From NCBI GenBank assembly GCA_030762985.1, contig CM061040.1:12332510-12396509 (forward strand): a DNA stretch of 64,000 nucleotides, given 5' to 3'. This document shows positions 46,678 to 58,379 of this stretch, one piece after another. The stretch comes from Adelphocoris suturalis (taxonomy: Eukaryota > Arthropoda > Insecta > Hemiptera > Miridae). Under the pieces are notes generated by a model. It did no database searches. It was given only the letters and a program-made list of their open reading frames with translations, and was not told the origin of the DNA. A program made the translations under genes and the position numbers. Numbering within the stretch: the first letter of the stretch is position 1; each line of letters starts with the position of its first letter.

Positions 46678-49600
46678 ATGTCTGATGCACGGCCACCGCA
46701 ACAATTCAATTTTGAGGCTAGCGATTTGAAGAAGGAGTGGACGGACTGGTTGCAAGCTTTTGGTTTTTTCCTAGTTGCTTCCAAGAAAAAGGCGGAGAAG
46801 GACGAAGTGAAAATAGCCGTTCTTCTGAACCAACTCGGATCCAAAGGCATAGAAATCTACAACATGCTCAAGGCCGATCGTGAAGCAACTTTCAAAGCAG
46901 ATGATGCGACTGCGACGAAAACTGCTTTAAGTACATACCAAGAAACGGTAGACGCCTTCTCAGAATATTTTTCCCCAAAGAGGAACGTGTTGCACGAGCG
47001 TTTTAAGTTCAACACCCTATCGCTACTCCATGAATTTATTACCCAGTTAAAAACGGCCGCCGCCTCCTGTGATTATAAAGAGAGGGAGAATATGATACGG
47101 GATAGACTGATTTCGCAAGTAACCGACGAGGGACTACTAAGCAGATTGCTGGATAAAGGGGACGAATTAACCCTGGAGGAAGCAACCAACATTTGCAAGC
47201 TGCACGGAACCAGGAAAGTGGAGATACAAGATATCACCGGTGGACATACCCAGAAGGAAGTAGATGCCATAAGAAAAGGTACAGCTAAGAAACTAAGAAT
47301 AAAACATAAAACTAGAAATCGATCGAATGATAACAATAGAGATAGCAATAATAAGAATCCAACTTACCATTGTAAAAAATGTGGAAATACACATGAACCT
47401 AGAAATTGTCCTGCTTACGGAAAAATCTGTAGTTTCTGTAACAAATATAACCATTTCGAAGTAGGTTGTTTTAAGAAAAATAACAAAGATACTAAGAAAA
47501 CATATAACAAGAATAAGAAATTTACTAGGGCCATCAATGTGAATAATGAAAGCGACAGTGATGAATCGCTGTATATTGATTATATAAAAGTGGACAACGT
47601 AAAAGATAATAATCAAAACGATAATATCTGGGAGGAAAAAGGTATAATAAGCGATACTAAAATAAAATTCAAGTTGGATACGGGAAGCCAAGTTGATATA
47701 TTGCCTCTAAGAATCTTTAAAATAATAAATAATAAAAATAAAATGAATTTAAACAAAAGCAATGTAAAATTATCTGCCTATAATGGTAGTTCTTTAATAG
47801 TGATGGGTGAAGTAGTGTTACTCACCAAAATAAACGATAATTACTCTAAGATTAAATTTCTAATTGTAGACACTAACGATAAACCAATACTAGGTTTACG
47901 CACTTGTGTGAAATTAAAATTGGTACAACGTGTAGCATCCATTAGAAACACGAACGTCGAATCCAGAGAAGTGGTAATAAAAACATATAAGAAAGCTTTC
48001 ACAGGTCTAGGATCATTCCCTGGAAAGCCGTATGAATTAAAATTAAAAGATAATTCCAAGCCTATGTCACATGCACCACGTAGAGTGGCTAAGCATTTAC
48101 TAAACAGATTAAAAAATAAATTAGCTGAATTAGAAGAAATAGGGGTAATAAAACAAGTAACTGAACCCTCTGAATGGTTAAATCCTCTCGTCATAGTGGA
48201 GAAACCCAATGGCTCGTTAAGGCTTTGCCTAGATCCCAAATATTTAAATGATCAGCTAGTTAATGATAAGTTTCAGATTCCCACACAAGACGAGATCTTG
48301 AGTGATCTAAATGGTAAACGATTTTTCAGTTGTTTAGACCTCAAAGATGGTTTTTACCAGATCCCTATTAGCGAAAGATCCTCAGAACTCACTTGCTTTG
48401 GCACACCGTTTGGACGTTATAAATTTACCCGGTTACCGTTTGGGATAAAAACGTCGGCTGAGGTGTTCCAGAAAAAGAATAGTGAAATATTTGGTGAGAT
48501 AAAAGGAGTAAATATATATATAGACGATCTTATAATTTCAGCCGAGACAGTTGAACAACATGATCAGATATTGATAAATGTACTTGAAATAGCAATAAAA
48601 AATGGGATCACTTTTAACCCAACAAAATTCAATTTTCGACAGCAGCGCCTAAAAATTTTAGGTCACATAATTTCCCATAAAGGTTTAGAAATAGACCCTG
48701 AGAGAATAAAAGCTATAACTGAGATACCGTTACCAACAGATAAGAAAGCACTACTAAGATTTCTAGGAGTAATTAAATACCTAGGAAAATTCATTCCTAA
48801 ACTTTCGGAACTAACAGCCCCTTTAAGGGAACTTACGAGGAACGACGTCGTATGGTCATGGTCGGAAAAACACACTAATGCAGTAAACCATTTAAAATCT
48901 ATATTAACTTCAAGCCCAGTTCTCTCCCATTACGATGAAAATAAACCCCTACTAATTCAAACTGATGCATGCAAGGATGGTTTAGGCTGCGTTTTACTGC
49001 AAAAGGGGAAACCAATAGCGTTTGCGTCACGCTCTCTGACTAAAACAGAGAAACACTACGCTATGATCGAGAAGGAGATGTTAGGCATATGTTTCGCATT
49101 AGAGCACTTTCATTATTACACTTACGGTCATGAGATCCAGATCCAAACTGATCATAAGCCCCTGATAAATATTGTACAGCGGAATATAGAGAAAGTACCG
49201 AGTCGTTTACAAAGGATGATGCTGAAGCTTACTAAATATAATTATAAACTATCTTACCTTCCGGGAAATCAAATGATACTCGCCGACACATTATCAAGAG
49301 CGACAGTAGGTCCGATGCCAAAAGATGATGAAGAACTCAGTTACGTAATACATACGTTAATAGCAAATACAATGTCAACAAATAAACAAACAACCTTTAA
49401 AAATGAAACAAAAAACGACCCCGTATTAAACAAACTAAATACATTTTTGAAAAGCAATTGGCCAAAACTAATAAATGCCGAATTAAAACCCTACTATCAG
49501 ATCAGGGATGAGTTGCTATTTGAAGATGGTTTACTGATGTTTGGAGATAGAATATTGGTTCCACTAAATCTACGTAAAGAAATTCTGAAGCTGCTTCATG

Positions 49601-50334
49601 AGGGACATATAGGGATAGGAAAAGCTAAAGCAAAAGCTCGCCAAAAATTCTATTGGCCTAATATGTCGAAAGAAATAGAAAATTACATAAATCACTGCCA
49701 GATATGTTTACTAAATAGGCCAAAAAACCCAAGTGAACCAATGATTCCAACTAATATTCCGGCTCTCCCATGGATAAAACTAGCCATGGACATTCTCGAA
49801 TTTGAGAACAAAAGTTATTTAGTTACGATCGATTATTTTTCCAAATGGATCGAGTTAAATAAACTCAAATCAAAATCCGTAAACGACATAAAAAAAGTAT
49901 GTATACAAATATTTTCCACCCATGGCTACCCTCAGGAGATTGTCACTGACAATAATCCTTTCGGTGGTCGAGAGTTTGCTACCTTTTTGTCTGAATTAGG
50001 GACAGAGCTGACCACTAGTAGCCCTCATCACCCAAAAGGTCATGCTCTGGCCGAGTCAGCGGTAAAGATGTGCAAATCAATACATAGAAAATCCAATATA
50101 TCAGGCCAAGACCCTTACACTTTACTATTCCATTATCGGAATACCGCAATCCCGTCTATCAATAATTACTCCCCAAGTCAACTCCTATTTAATAGGGCAC
50201 TCAGGGATAAAATGACGATAATTGATAAGGAACTTCAACCCCAAATACCTAATAGAAATATCCTAAAAAAAATTGTTCCCAAAAATCTCAGCAGAATCAA
50301 AAATGTCAACAAGACAAACGATCGAAACAATTGA
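46678..50334 (+). CDS. Gag-pol polyprotein of Gypsy-type LTR retrotransposon
   Basis: 1,218 codons, uninterrupted, from ATG 171 bp after the LTR. Order: gag (1-225); two CCHC-like knuckles (C232-x2-C235-x3-H239-x4-C244 and C251-x2-C254-x4-H259-x4-C264); aspartic protease DTGS at 334-337; RT with D554 (LDLKDGFYQI) and YIDD at 614-617; RNase H with D763, E798, D825; integrase zinc finger H974, H977, C1007, C1010; integrase core D1038, D1091, E1126. The last two acidic residues are 34 residues apart, one fewer than the usual 35, and the normal DNG reads DNN, so integrase activity is uncertain. The frame ends before the integrase carboxy-terminal domain, which lies in the next frame. Confidence 0.93.
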   Translation: MSDARPPQQFNFEASDLKKEWTDWLQAFGFFLVASKKKAEKDEVKIAVLLNQLGSKGIEIYNMLKADREATFKADDATATKTALSTYQETVDAFSEYFSPKRNVLHERFKFNTLSLLHEFITQLKTAAASCDYKERENMIRDRLISQVTDEGLLSRLLDKGDELTLEEATNICKLHGTRKVEIQDITGGHTQKEVDAIRKGTAKKLRIKHKTRNRSNDNNRDSNNKNPTYHCKKCGNTHEPRNCPAYGKICSFCNKYNHFEVGCFKKNNKDTKKTYNKNKKFTRAINVNNESDSDESLYIDYIKVDNVKDNNQNDNIWEEKGIISDTKIKFKLDTGSQVDILPLRIFKIINNKNKMNLNKSNVKLSAYNGSSLIVMGEVVLLTKINDNYSKIKFLIVDTNDKPILGLRTCVKLKLVQRVASIRNTNVESREVVIKTYKKAFTGLGSFPGKPYELKLKDNSKPMSHAPRRVAKHLLNRLKNKLAELEEIGVIKQVTEPSEWLNPLVIVEKPNGSLRLCLDPKYLNDQLVNDKFQIPTQDEILSDLNGKRFFSCLDLKDGFYQIPISERSSELTCFGTPFGRYKFTRLPFGIKTSAEVFQKKNSEIFGEIKGVNIYIDDLIISAETVEQHDQILINVLEIAIKNGITFNPTKFNFRQQRLKILGHIISHKGLEIDPERIKAITEIPLPTDKKALLRFLGVIKYLGKFIPKLSELTAPLRELTRNDVVWSWSEKHTNAVNHLKSILTSSPVLSHYDENKPLLIQTDACKDGLGCVLLQKGKPIAFASRSLTKTEKHYAMIEKEMLGICFALEHFHYYTYGHEIQIQTDHKPLINIVQRNIEKVPSRLQRMMLKLTKYNYKLSYLPGNQMILADTLSRATVGPMPKDDEELSYVIHTLIANTMSTNKQTTFKNETKNDPVLNKLNTFLKSNWPKLINAELKPYYQIRDELLFEDGLLMFGDRILVPLNLRKEILKLLHEGHIGIGKAKAKARQKFYWPNMSKEIENYINHCQICLLNRPKNPSEPMIPTNIPALPWIKLAMDILEFENKSYLVTIDYFSKWIELNKLKSKSVNDIKKVCIQIFSTHGYPQEIVTDNNPFGGREFATFLSELGTELTTSSPHHPKGHALAESAVKMCKSIHRKSNISGQDPYTLLFHYRNTAIPSINNYSPSQLLFNRALRDKMTIIDKELQPQIPNRNILKKIVPKNLSRIKNVNKTNDRNN

Positions 50335-50588
50335 GTGACGTTAACGTAGGTCAGCATATTGTATATCGTCATAACAATAGATGGGTACAAGGAGAAGTTG
50401 TTGAGAAAGCGAAAACACCCAGATCATATTGGGTAAGTGATAAAGAAAACAGAAACTATCGTAGAAATAGGAAGGATATAATACCATGCAAAGAAGAAAC
50501 GAATGAAAATGTGAAAAGTACTGATAGACGAAAATACGATTTACGAAACAGAGAAAATTTGAAGGCACCAAAAAGATTTATGGAATAG
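50331..50588 (+). CDS. Integrase carboxy-terminal region in the -1 frame
   Basis: 85 codons counted from a TTG overlapping the gag-pol stop; there is no ATG, so it is probably not translated on its own. VNVGQHIVYR, RWVQGEVVEK and PRSYWV are typical of the integrase C-terminal (GPY/F-like) domain that ends Gypsy pol proteins. The same -1 frame is open back to an A8 run at 50265-50272, inside the gag-pol frame. So it is joined to pol either by -1 frameshifting at that run or was separated by a single-base indel. Terminates at 50588, leaving about 400 bp of untranslated sequence. Confidence 0.75.
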   Translation: MSDVNVGQHIVYRHNNRWVQGEVVEKAKTPRSYWVSDKENRNYRRNRKDIIPCKEETNENVKSTDRRKYDLRNRENLKAPKRFME

Positions 50589-50975
50589 ACATTGATTAGG
50601 AGAAAGATGTAAACAATTTATTTGATATACATACACACATATAGGTATAAGAAGATTGTACATAGCTAATTAATAACATAACGTACCCAGAGGTATACTC
50701 AAATTAGAGGTATTAAGTATCACCTAAACTTTGTATTGAATTATTCACACTATGTATAACCCGTTATTCATAATAATAATCCTAATCACTGCACTTTTGT
50801 TGAATTAATTAACACTGGTCAAATTTGGTAATGTAAAAGTATAAATTACCGCATTGTCACGAAGCTTAACAATATAACCTTACTAAACTGCGAAAACGGC
50901 GAGGCGCCGCCATTTGTTATCAATGCCTGGTAGATTACTATTGCCGTGGCGATTATCAATCATACCAACTTACTT

Positions 50976-50987
50976 AAAGAGGAATGA
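50976..50987 (+). promoter_or_regulatory. Polypurine tract (putative)
   Basis: AAAGAGGAATGA immediately precedes the 3' LTR, where second-strand priming normally starts in LTR retroelements. Confidence 0.55.
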
Positions 50988-51174
50988 TGTTGTGATCCTC
51001 ACTCTGTGTTCACAGTTTTATAGTGTATTCATATCTCGATAGATGCCGTCATGATCGCCTCCCACTTAATTGTTTACCTAACCTGAATAAATTACCAGTC
51101 ATAATTGTTCTCTCGTCTCCATTATTTCAACCCTCGTAGTTTTCATCTAAAAGCATCGTATAATATATGAAACA
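50988..51174 (+). repeat. 3' LTR
   Basis: 187 bp, one substitution relative to the 5' LTR; ends GAAACA followed by the target duplication ATTTC. Confidence 0.95.
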
Positions 51175-51712
51175 ATTTCTTTCGTACTTGTTCTTCTATT
51201 TATGTCGTAGTTTTATATTTAATCATGTTATAAATGGATATAGTAAACAATGCCACTTGTTTTGTTGTCACTTGGTTGAGAATTTAATCTTGGTTATAGT
51301 AATTGTGGACGCGCACCATAACAGAAAATTACCTTCCTAGGTACTTTCTTCTAATTTCGATTCTATTTGTCGTATGAAGCTCCTGAAAATTTTGATTTTT
51401 GTTACTTGGTCACTTCTGCCAGGGATGTTCCATTTTTCTTGACTTTTAGCCACGGGCTCTAAGTAATAACATCCGGGGAGTTTTTGTTATTCTTAAAGGA
51501 AATATAACTTTATTTGTAATATTTTACATCTCAGTTGGTGTCAGAAGCTTGAATGGAAGAGGCACTTCCTAATTAACATTAAACTTGAAGAAGCAACATG
51601 CCCATTGGCTGCCCTCCGATTATAAATATAAAATTCATTTTCTATTGAGGTTAGATGTCTTTTGGGTGTCCAAAAAGTCCATGATGCGTTTTCTCTTCAG
51701 TCGTCGTGTCAC

Positions 51713-52819
51713 CAGTGTTGCCAGATAGCGGGATTTATCCCACGGCCGGCGTAGGGATTTTTGGGTCGGATTATGAGGTGGGATTTTTTCATTGAAATTC
51801 CTCAAAACATAAGGTTTTTCCGAAACGCCTCTTGATCAATCAAACTACCCAAATAAGTAGAACAGAAAGTAATGAAAATACGTGTTTCTATGGTTACACT
51901 CGACTTTAGGACCACCTGGAACACTCTGATAAACAAGGGAATGAGTGGATCTTATTCCATTGCTCGGAGGAGTGGATGCAATGCCCGGTCTATTTCTCCA
52001 TTCCCCGACTACGTAGGTTCATGACGATGTCCGCTCTGTTATATGTAAGGGAAATAATGAACTATAATTCCAGAGAACTCCACCAAGAGCAGAAGTTCTA
52101 CTGCCACTGCTCGTTTGAACTGAACTTTTTCCCTTAGTAATTTGGAAATAGGTACTATCAGTTAACTGATTCAGGGTTACACAATATTTTATACACATCC
52201 GAGTTATTTCATTGCTAAATTATAATTAGGCACCTTCTCTCTATTCCCAGTTCACCTGTATTCTGTACAATATGGAACAAGAGAGTGAGTGAACTTCTGC
52301 GCACAATATAATATTAGCATATATCAATAATTTCAACTCCACCTCAGGTGTTGACTTCTATTTTCGATTAAAGCAGCAATACCTACATATTATTCTATAT
52401 TTGAGTGGTCGCTGATCTCCCATGCATCTTTTTTTTTTTCTTCCTAAATCATTTTATGGGGTAAAAGTACCTACCCGTTCTATAAAGTTTTTTGAAGAAT
52501 ATTATGACAAATTCATTATTGAAATGTTAGAAATCATATAAAATTAACTCAAATTTCCTCTTCTTATAAATTTATTTGAAGAAAACAATGGTATACGTAG
52601 TAGGTACCTACACTTAGTTTTGTGAATAGATTAATAATATAAAATTGTAACAATGAAACTTAATTTTAATTGTCAACCCAATTAACCCTATATCATTCGG
52701 AAATATCGGGGGTGGAGGTTGTAGGGATATTGTGGTACTGCGGGGAAAACCAAAGGAAAATGTAGGGATATTTCGACGGGTATGGTGGGAATTTCCTATC
52801 TAGGCATCTGGTAACACTG
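51713..52819. mobile_element. Non-autonomous hAT transposon
   Basis: It begins CAGTGTTGCCAGAT and ends ATCTGGTAACACTG, an inverted pair of 14 bp with one mismatch and the CAGTG start typical of hAT elements. A perfect 8-bp duplication, CGTGTCAC, is found at 51705-51712 and 52820-52827. 1,107 bp long; the interior has no transposase-like frame, so it depends on a partner. GGGATTT-type words near both ends may be subterminal transposase-binding repeats. Confidence 0.88.
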
Positions 52820-52827
52820 CGTGTCAC

Positions 52828-55750
52828 TCGCGGAACAGGAATGTGATTTACTGTTACATGTACTGATGGATTTGTGTGAGTTTGTAGTCATTGATGTATG
52901 TAGTCTTTTGTAACGGGTCTTGATAACTTCTTCTACCCAGGGAATCGGCAGACCATTATGGATTATGGTGATGCGTAGAAACCATGGAGCACCTAAGACC
53001 TTAGGGAGATTTGTTGTTTTGTCTTTATTTTTCTAATTTGTGATTTGCAGGCTGAACTCCAGATTTCACACCCGTACATCCAGATGGGGCGCACATGTTT
53101 TAGGTACATTAATTTTTTGAGGTGGAGAGGCGACGATTTAGCTGACACTAAAAACTTATTACATTATTTATACGCTTTTTATGCTAGAATTTTAGAACCA
53201 TTGATTGATTTCTCTCCATGTCCGTGAATTCCAGTTTTCCGAACAGGGAACTTCCTCATTTAGGGAGTTGTACCTATTTATATTCAAGTGTCTTTGAGAG
53301 ATTTCAGTTGATTTTACGGGTTTCTTCTTTGATTTTTCTGTTACATTTATTCTACCCTATTATAATCCCGTTTAAATGGACGGGATGGTTTCTTTTACTT
53401 AGAATGACTTGGACAGAATGTATAAAATCGGAATCGCAAGTGGTTAACATCAAAAAGTGGCTGGATAATGTTCGGAAGTTAGGAACCAATTCCGGTCAGC
53501 CTTAAATTTTTAGGAAAAAGAAAACTCCATTCCCTGGGAAGCTGTCTTTCCGAACTAAATGTTTGTGTAGTACCAAGAGTAGGTACTTATTCCAACTGAT
53601 TTGTATTTTAAAATTGAAATTTTTAGAGCTACTTTTATCGACACTCTTAATCGTAGATCAAGCAGATCTCTGTCATTCCACTGAATAAAGAAGGTGTCAG
53701 TATCATTATAAAGGCGGAAAGGTAATGAGTGGAAATTTCAAGTACTATTGATTGAACAAAGATCAAGCGAGAAGCTAGTCTCGCATTGCAAAGCTTTCAA
53801 TTAACCATTACAATCGCATTGCCAAGCTTTCAATAAACCATTGCAACGATACTCGCCGAGATTAGTAATAAAGTAGAACTTCGGACCAACTTCGGGTCCT
53901 TTCGAACTAACCCAGTCCGATCTAACTGAATTTTTATTGCATACCCTGTGAGGGGCAAAATCGTGTGATACCCCCCAAAAAGACGCTGCACGTACAAAAG
54001 ACAACAAGACACAAAATACGTGATATCATCCGAAGGTAGGAAAGCCTTGTGTTCGTGCGAGAAGTCGGAAATATGTGTGTCCTCCTAAATCAAAATTTTC
54101 CACTCGCTTTTTTGCGTTTTGCGCTGCTGACCGATTTCAGTTCAGTGTCCGTCTGTCTGTCTGTCTCTGGTAAATTCTTGTCACGCCCAAAATTATACTA
54201 AATTTTAGTTCAGTTTTGATGAAATTCCAGGGGTTGTGTGGTTTAGCTCCTAGACGGTCCCCTTTTATTAGTACCCTGTACGCATGCGTGAACGAGGAAG
54301 TCAATTCCTGATCAGCTTGAATTCAATTCTCTCCTGTTGACCTTAGAAATTTAAATTAGACAGGGAGCGTTTCTCGGACAGCAATCCCCCCTTCCCCCCC
54401 CCCCCCCAAAAAAAAGACGCTCCGTCTATAAAAGATGCTGTGACACAAAATGCTTTACTCATCCGATTTGAGCCAAGACAATAGTCGGATTACCGTCTCC
54501 TGGTACGAAAGATTCTACTTTCACACTTTTTGATTGCGTTTGGGCGTGGGACGGTTGTATAAGTGAAAATAGGCAACCCATTGAAGAAGCGTCTAACTCC
54601 CAAATGCAGTAAAAAGAGAGAATCAATGCACTGCACCAGAGGACGGCAATTCAACAATGGATGATATGCATTTGGTGGATTGGGGTATTTTTATGCGGAG
54701 CGTCTTCTGTGGAGGTTAAATGTAACCATATTCGGCCAAGGTCTTTATATATAGTCAGAATGAGATCTTGCCAAATTAGCACAGTTCATCTTACCGCTGC
54801 ATGCCAATGGCAATTTGCAATTTACAGTCATCTAGACGATATTGTCTTCCAACAGGTGAGAAGCACGAACGGTAGGACATTCAATGCTCTAATGGTCTCA
54901 TCAAACTGAAGGGTACAAAATAATCTTTTCACTACAATGTTTTGGACATATACATAGATGTCCACCTTTAGGTTTTAGCCCCTTGGGAATTACTATAAAG
55001 AGATGCTGAGATTTCTGACACACCTAGCTTATGAGTGATTTTTGAGCTAAAATCCACTAGTTTAGTAAAACCACGGATGGCATTTTTTTTTTGTATTTTT
55101 CAAATTGTCTCGCAACGGCTACCAACAAATTTTGAAGTAGGAGTCAAAAATCATATTTTTTGGGTGATTGCAAAGGTTTATCAATGAAAATTACAAATCG
55201 AAAGTATTATCTCACTATAACTGTCTCGAACTCAGCTGCTTAAGTTCGATAAACCATGATGCTTGATTGTGAAACATAATTTCATTAGCGAAATGTGGGA
55301 GATCTGTTCAGAACCACATGAACAACAAAACGATCGGTCCCTGTGTTCAACGTCTTGAGGCTGTCAAATCTATTCTTGGAGAATTGGAGAGGGTCGAATG
55401 ATGATAACTGGTGGAATTTATGGACTCCACAATGAGTGCAACAGAATGTCGGTCGCGCGCGAGAGGTTTTGAGTTAGTAGTTGTCGGGTTCCACTCCTGA
55501 AAGGAAGACCGTTTTGTCATTCCCCGCAATGAGTAAACCTCTCACCCATAACCTTCAGCAGTATTGTAAATCGAAAATAAGTGGGGCGTTTAGAAATATA
55601 GTTTGGAGCTTGGTTTCTCCGTAGAAGGAACAATAGATAATGTTAACTTTTATGGAAGATGAACTAGGTATCTAATTAAATATGTATTAGCAATACACTA
55701 TATTCTAAATAAACTACATTGAATTGATCACCTGGGACTATCAAGGTAGT
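52828..55750. other. Non-coding stretch with minor repeats
   Basis: Open frames at 53045-53227 and 53218-53505 lack recognisable domains. Also present: a duplicated 33-bp piece (CGCATTGCMAAGCTTTCAAT) at 53779-53847; two relatives of an AAAAAGACGCT...ACACAAAATRC repeat at 53980-54040 and 54410-54470; and a repeat family F relative with a short CTGT microsatellite at 54140-54330. Confidence 0.45.
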
Positions 55751-55752
55751 TG

Positions 55753-55754
<2 letters not shown>

Positions 55755-55796
<42 letters not shown>

Positions 55797-55800
55797 TTTT
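55755..55800. repeat. (CT)n microsatellite
   Basis: About 20 CT dinucleotides, followed by an inverted relative of repeat family E (55805-55930, with CCTTTGTAATCGACCAAG). Confidence 0.95.
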
Positions 55801-57589
55801 GGTTTATTATTTTTAATAATGAACCTTTGTAATCGACCAAGAAAAAATTTAACCCCCTCCAAGTTACTTGGTTAACGTTCCAAGATACATAGAATCTAAA
55901 AATAAAAAATGAAAATAAAAAATCCGTCTGTACGCCGGTCTAAGCTTTTTTTCAAAATTACAGGATCAAAGTTTATGAAATTTTCCTGAAAAATCATACA
56001 TTGGCTGATGTGCCAGTGACATTGACATCAATTTTTATCGACCTTAAAGGGTTGTAATCAAGGGCTGAAATATTGAAAAATCAAGATCTCCAAAACTTTC
56101 AAGGTAACAGTAATGTTTTTTGGTTGTCATTTACATATATTTACCCCACGATTTACCGTACGATTTTCCGTTCTCTCATTACAAGCTATAATGGAGCAGC
56201 AACTCCAAGATTGTTCAGGAGAACTAACTGCGTTTCACCAGTGACTCCTAGATAGTGTAAGCCTAGTAAGCAGCAAGCGAGCCGAATCAACGCGACATAC
56301 GCGCCGCCGCCGCGGTTTGCCAATTCCCGGCACTGCATTATCAGCCCGTGCAAGGAAAGTTTTGCCGCGTTATTTAATTTTATTAATTTCTGTTCAGAAG
56401 GCATCTACACCTATGCAGACATTAAATACCTAACTAATGATTCGTTTAATAATATAGTCAGGTGTTCTGCGTAGACGTGCTGTACAATGCAAAAATATTA
56501 AACGTTTGTGTAATGATTTGCATCGTTTTTCATTCAATAATAACATTTCAATTTACAAATAAGACTTATTAATTGCCATCTATTATTATTATAATTTAGA
56601 GTGAATGAGTGGATTCTGCTCTTCTTGGTACCTAGAAGAAGTAAGCGAGCGAATAAGAACGTTCCATTAGTCATTTCGCCCTTTAGGGATGACTTAGGAT
56701 TGAATGTCAGATCATTCTTTGGGTATTTCATCTCAGTTGTAACAATAGAATTCATCAAATTATTAAGATTCTTCTGAAACAAATATCATTTTCAATTTAC
56801 ATTCGATGTTGGTAACCTACATTTACCTATAGGTATTAATCAGGTCAGGCTCAAAATGTTTTCTAACAAAACTCACAACTTTCTGATAAAAAGTTCCCTC
56901 AGAGTGCACTCGAAAACGTATCAACTTCCAAACCAAATTTTAAAGCACCATTTTGTGTGATCCTTATTAATAAATTATATTTTCATAATGTGAACTTCTG
57001 CATCACGATTTTCAAATGATTCGACACAATATACAGTATCCTCCTACCTAAGGGCATCTCACTGATCTATACATCCAAATCATTGATGTAAATAAAGCTA
57101 CGTGTAATGAGGATCTGGCAGATAGTTTTGTAAAAACTCTTGAAATTAATAAAGCTAACTGGCACCGTTTTTTTCCAATTCTTCGGAAGCTTGCAAAGCG
57201 GAAGCATAATATAACCTATTCAGACAGACTCAGTGGTGAGTGCAAGCGGAAATTAATAGGCGAAATCGAAAGCCAGCCAGTGGGATTGTAATTGATCTCT
57301 TGACAACGACCTTCTTTTGAAACCCCTCCGTAGTTGAATCTCATAACCAAGGGATCACTATATATAAAGCCGATGGCATCAAGGAATCTTGGATAAGCAA
57401 CTTCTAATTACTTACGTGAGAAGTTTTGCTCGTGAAGCAGTAAAATTGACGACGCGGAGTCACACAGAAACTTTTATTACATTCGAACGATGAAGATGAT
57501 GATAAAGAAGGAAGAAGTTCAAAAATCACCTTTTAAACTTTATTAATTCACTAGTAACAGGTATCAGTTTCCAGCCAATTTTTGAAGAA
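55801..57589. other. Non-coding stretch, nothing else recognised
   Basis: Apart from the family E relative at its start there is no gene or repeat I can name. A CACTATATATAAAGCC TATA-like motif lies near 57356, without a matching initiator. Confidence 0.4.
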
Positions 57590-57827
57590 AAAAACTAAAA
57601 AATTAGCAAAAAATATAGGCCTAATATTTTTAATTTAATTTTACCAACTATAAATTGGAACGTTCAGAAGTTATAGTGCAGAAAATTAATTGAAATTTCA
57701 TTGATTCGAGCTAAAAAAAAGTGCTAAAAACAGAGAAAAAATAAAAATCATAAAATTGGCTCTTATATCAGATGAGTTTTAGGCCATGTATTTTCGCCAT
57801 AATTTTTTATTCAACATTTTCCGTGCT

Positions 57828-57858
<31 letters not shown>

Positions 57859-57920
57859 TGACAGGGAATTATGAAAAGAACAATCACCAAAATATTGCTC
57901 ATGTGGTGCATGACTGAAAC
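57590..57920 (-). repeat. TIR family A fragment
   Basis: A-rich block followed by TGTGGTGCATGACTGAAAC at 57902-57920, the degraded terminal repeat. Contains an A22-class homopolymer near 57836-57857. Confidence 0.45.
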
Positions 57921-58379
57921 GTTTTTACACAGACATGAATGATGAATGGATAAAATTAGGGAGGAAATGTTTCGTTATTACCTACCCTAGTATACGAGTA
58001 TACTGGTTGCAGTATATGTACATGTGTAATGGACCACAGGATCTCTATTGATTCTCTTTCCCTCTACTGTCCTCGTTTGCAACTCTGTGGGTAGTGAGTA
58101 GATTCCCAAATAGGCCCTTATTATGCGTTTCACGTTCTCCCTTCTACCACAGAAGTAATTGAATTCCTTTTCTTCCCTATTCCAGATCAATTAGATTTCG
58201 GCAGTCTTTTTTTTTCCATCCTCACTATTCTTTATTTTTCTAAAATAAGTGAAGCCCCACAGGCATGACCTTGTGAAGACGGAATCACGTGGACAATATA
58301 ATATCATGATCATCTTTTACGGTGTATGAGATCATTGATGATTTTCATCGTGGCTGTCAAGGCGCACTCAAATTTAAAC

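Larger units (their letters stand above)
46320..51174 (+). mobile_element. Gypsy-type LTR retrotransposon, complete, young
   Basis: 4,855 bp bounded by 187-bp LTRs that begin TG and end CA. The LTRs differ at one position (C at 46425, T at 51093). A perfect 5-bp target duplication, ATTTC, flanks it (46315-46319 and 51175-51179). One long gag-pol frame is followed by a short frame with the integrase carboxy-terminal part, then about 400 bp to the 3' LTR with a purine-rich tract just before it. Domain order PR-RT-RH-IN makes it Ty3/Gypsy (Metaviridae); the single gag-pol frame and RT sequence suggest the Mag lineage, by inference. Inserted in a dispersed repeat. Confidence 0.95.

Noticed and set aside
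47073..47348. Minus-strand frames inside the LTR element (for example 47073-47348, 47293-47691, 47841-48239)
   Set aside because: Shadows of the uninterrupted gag-pol frame on the plus strand.
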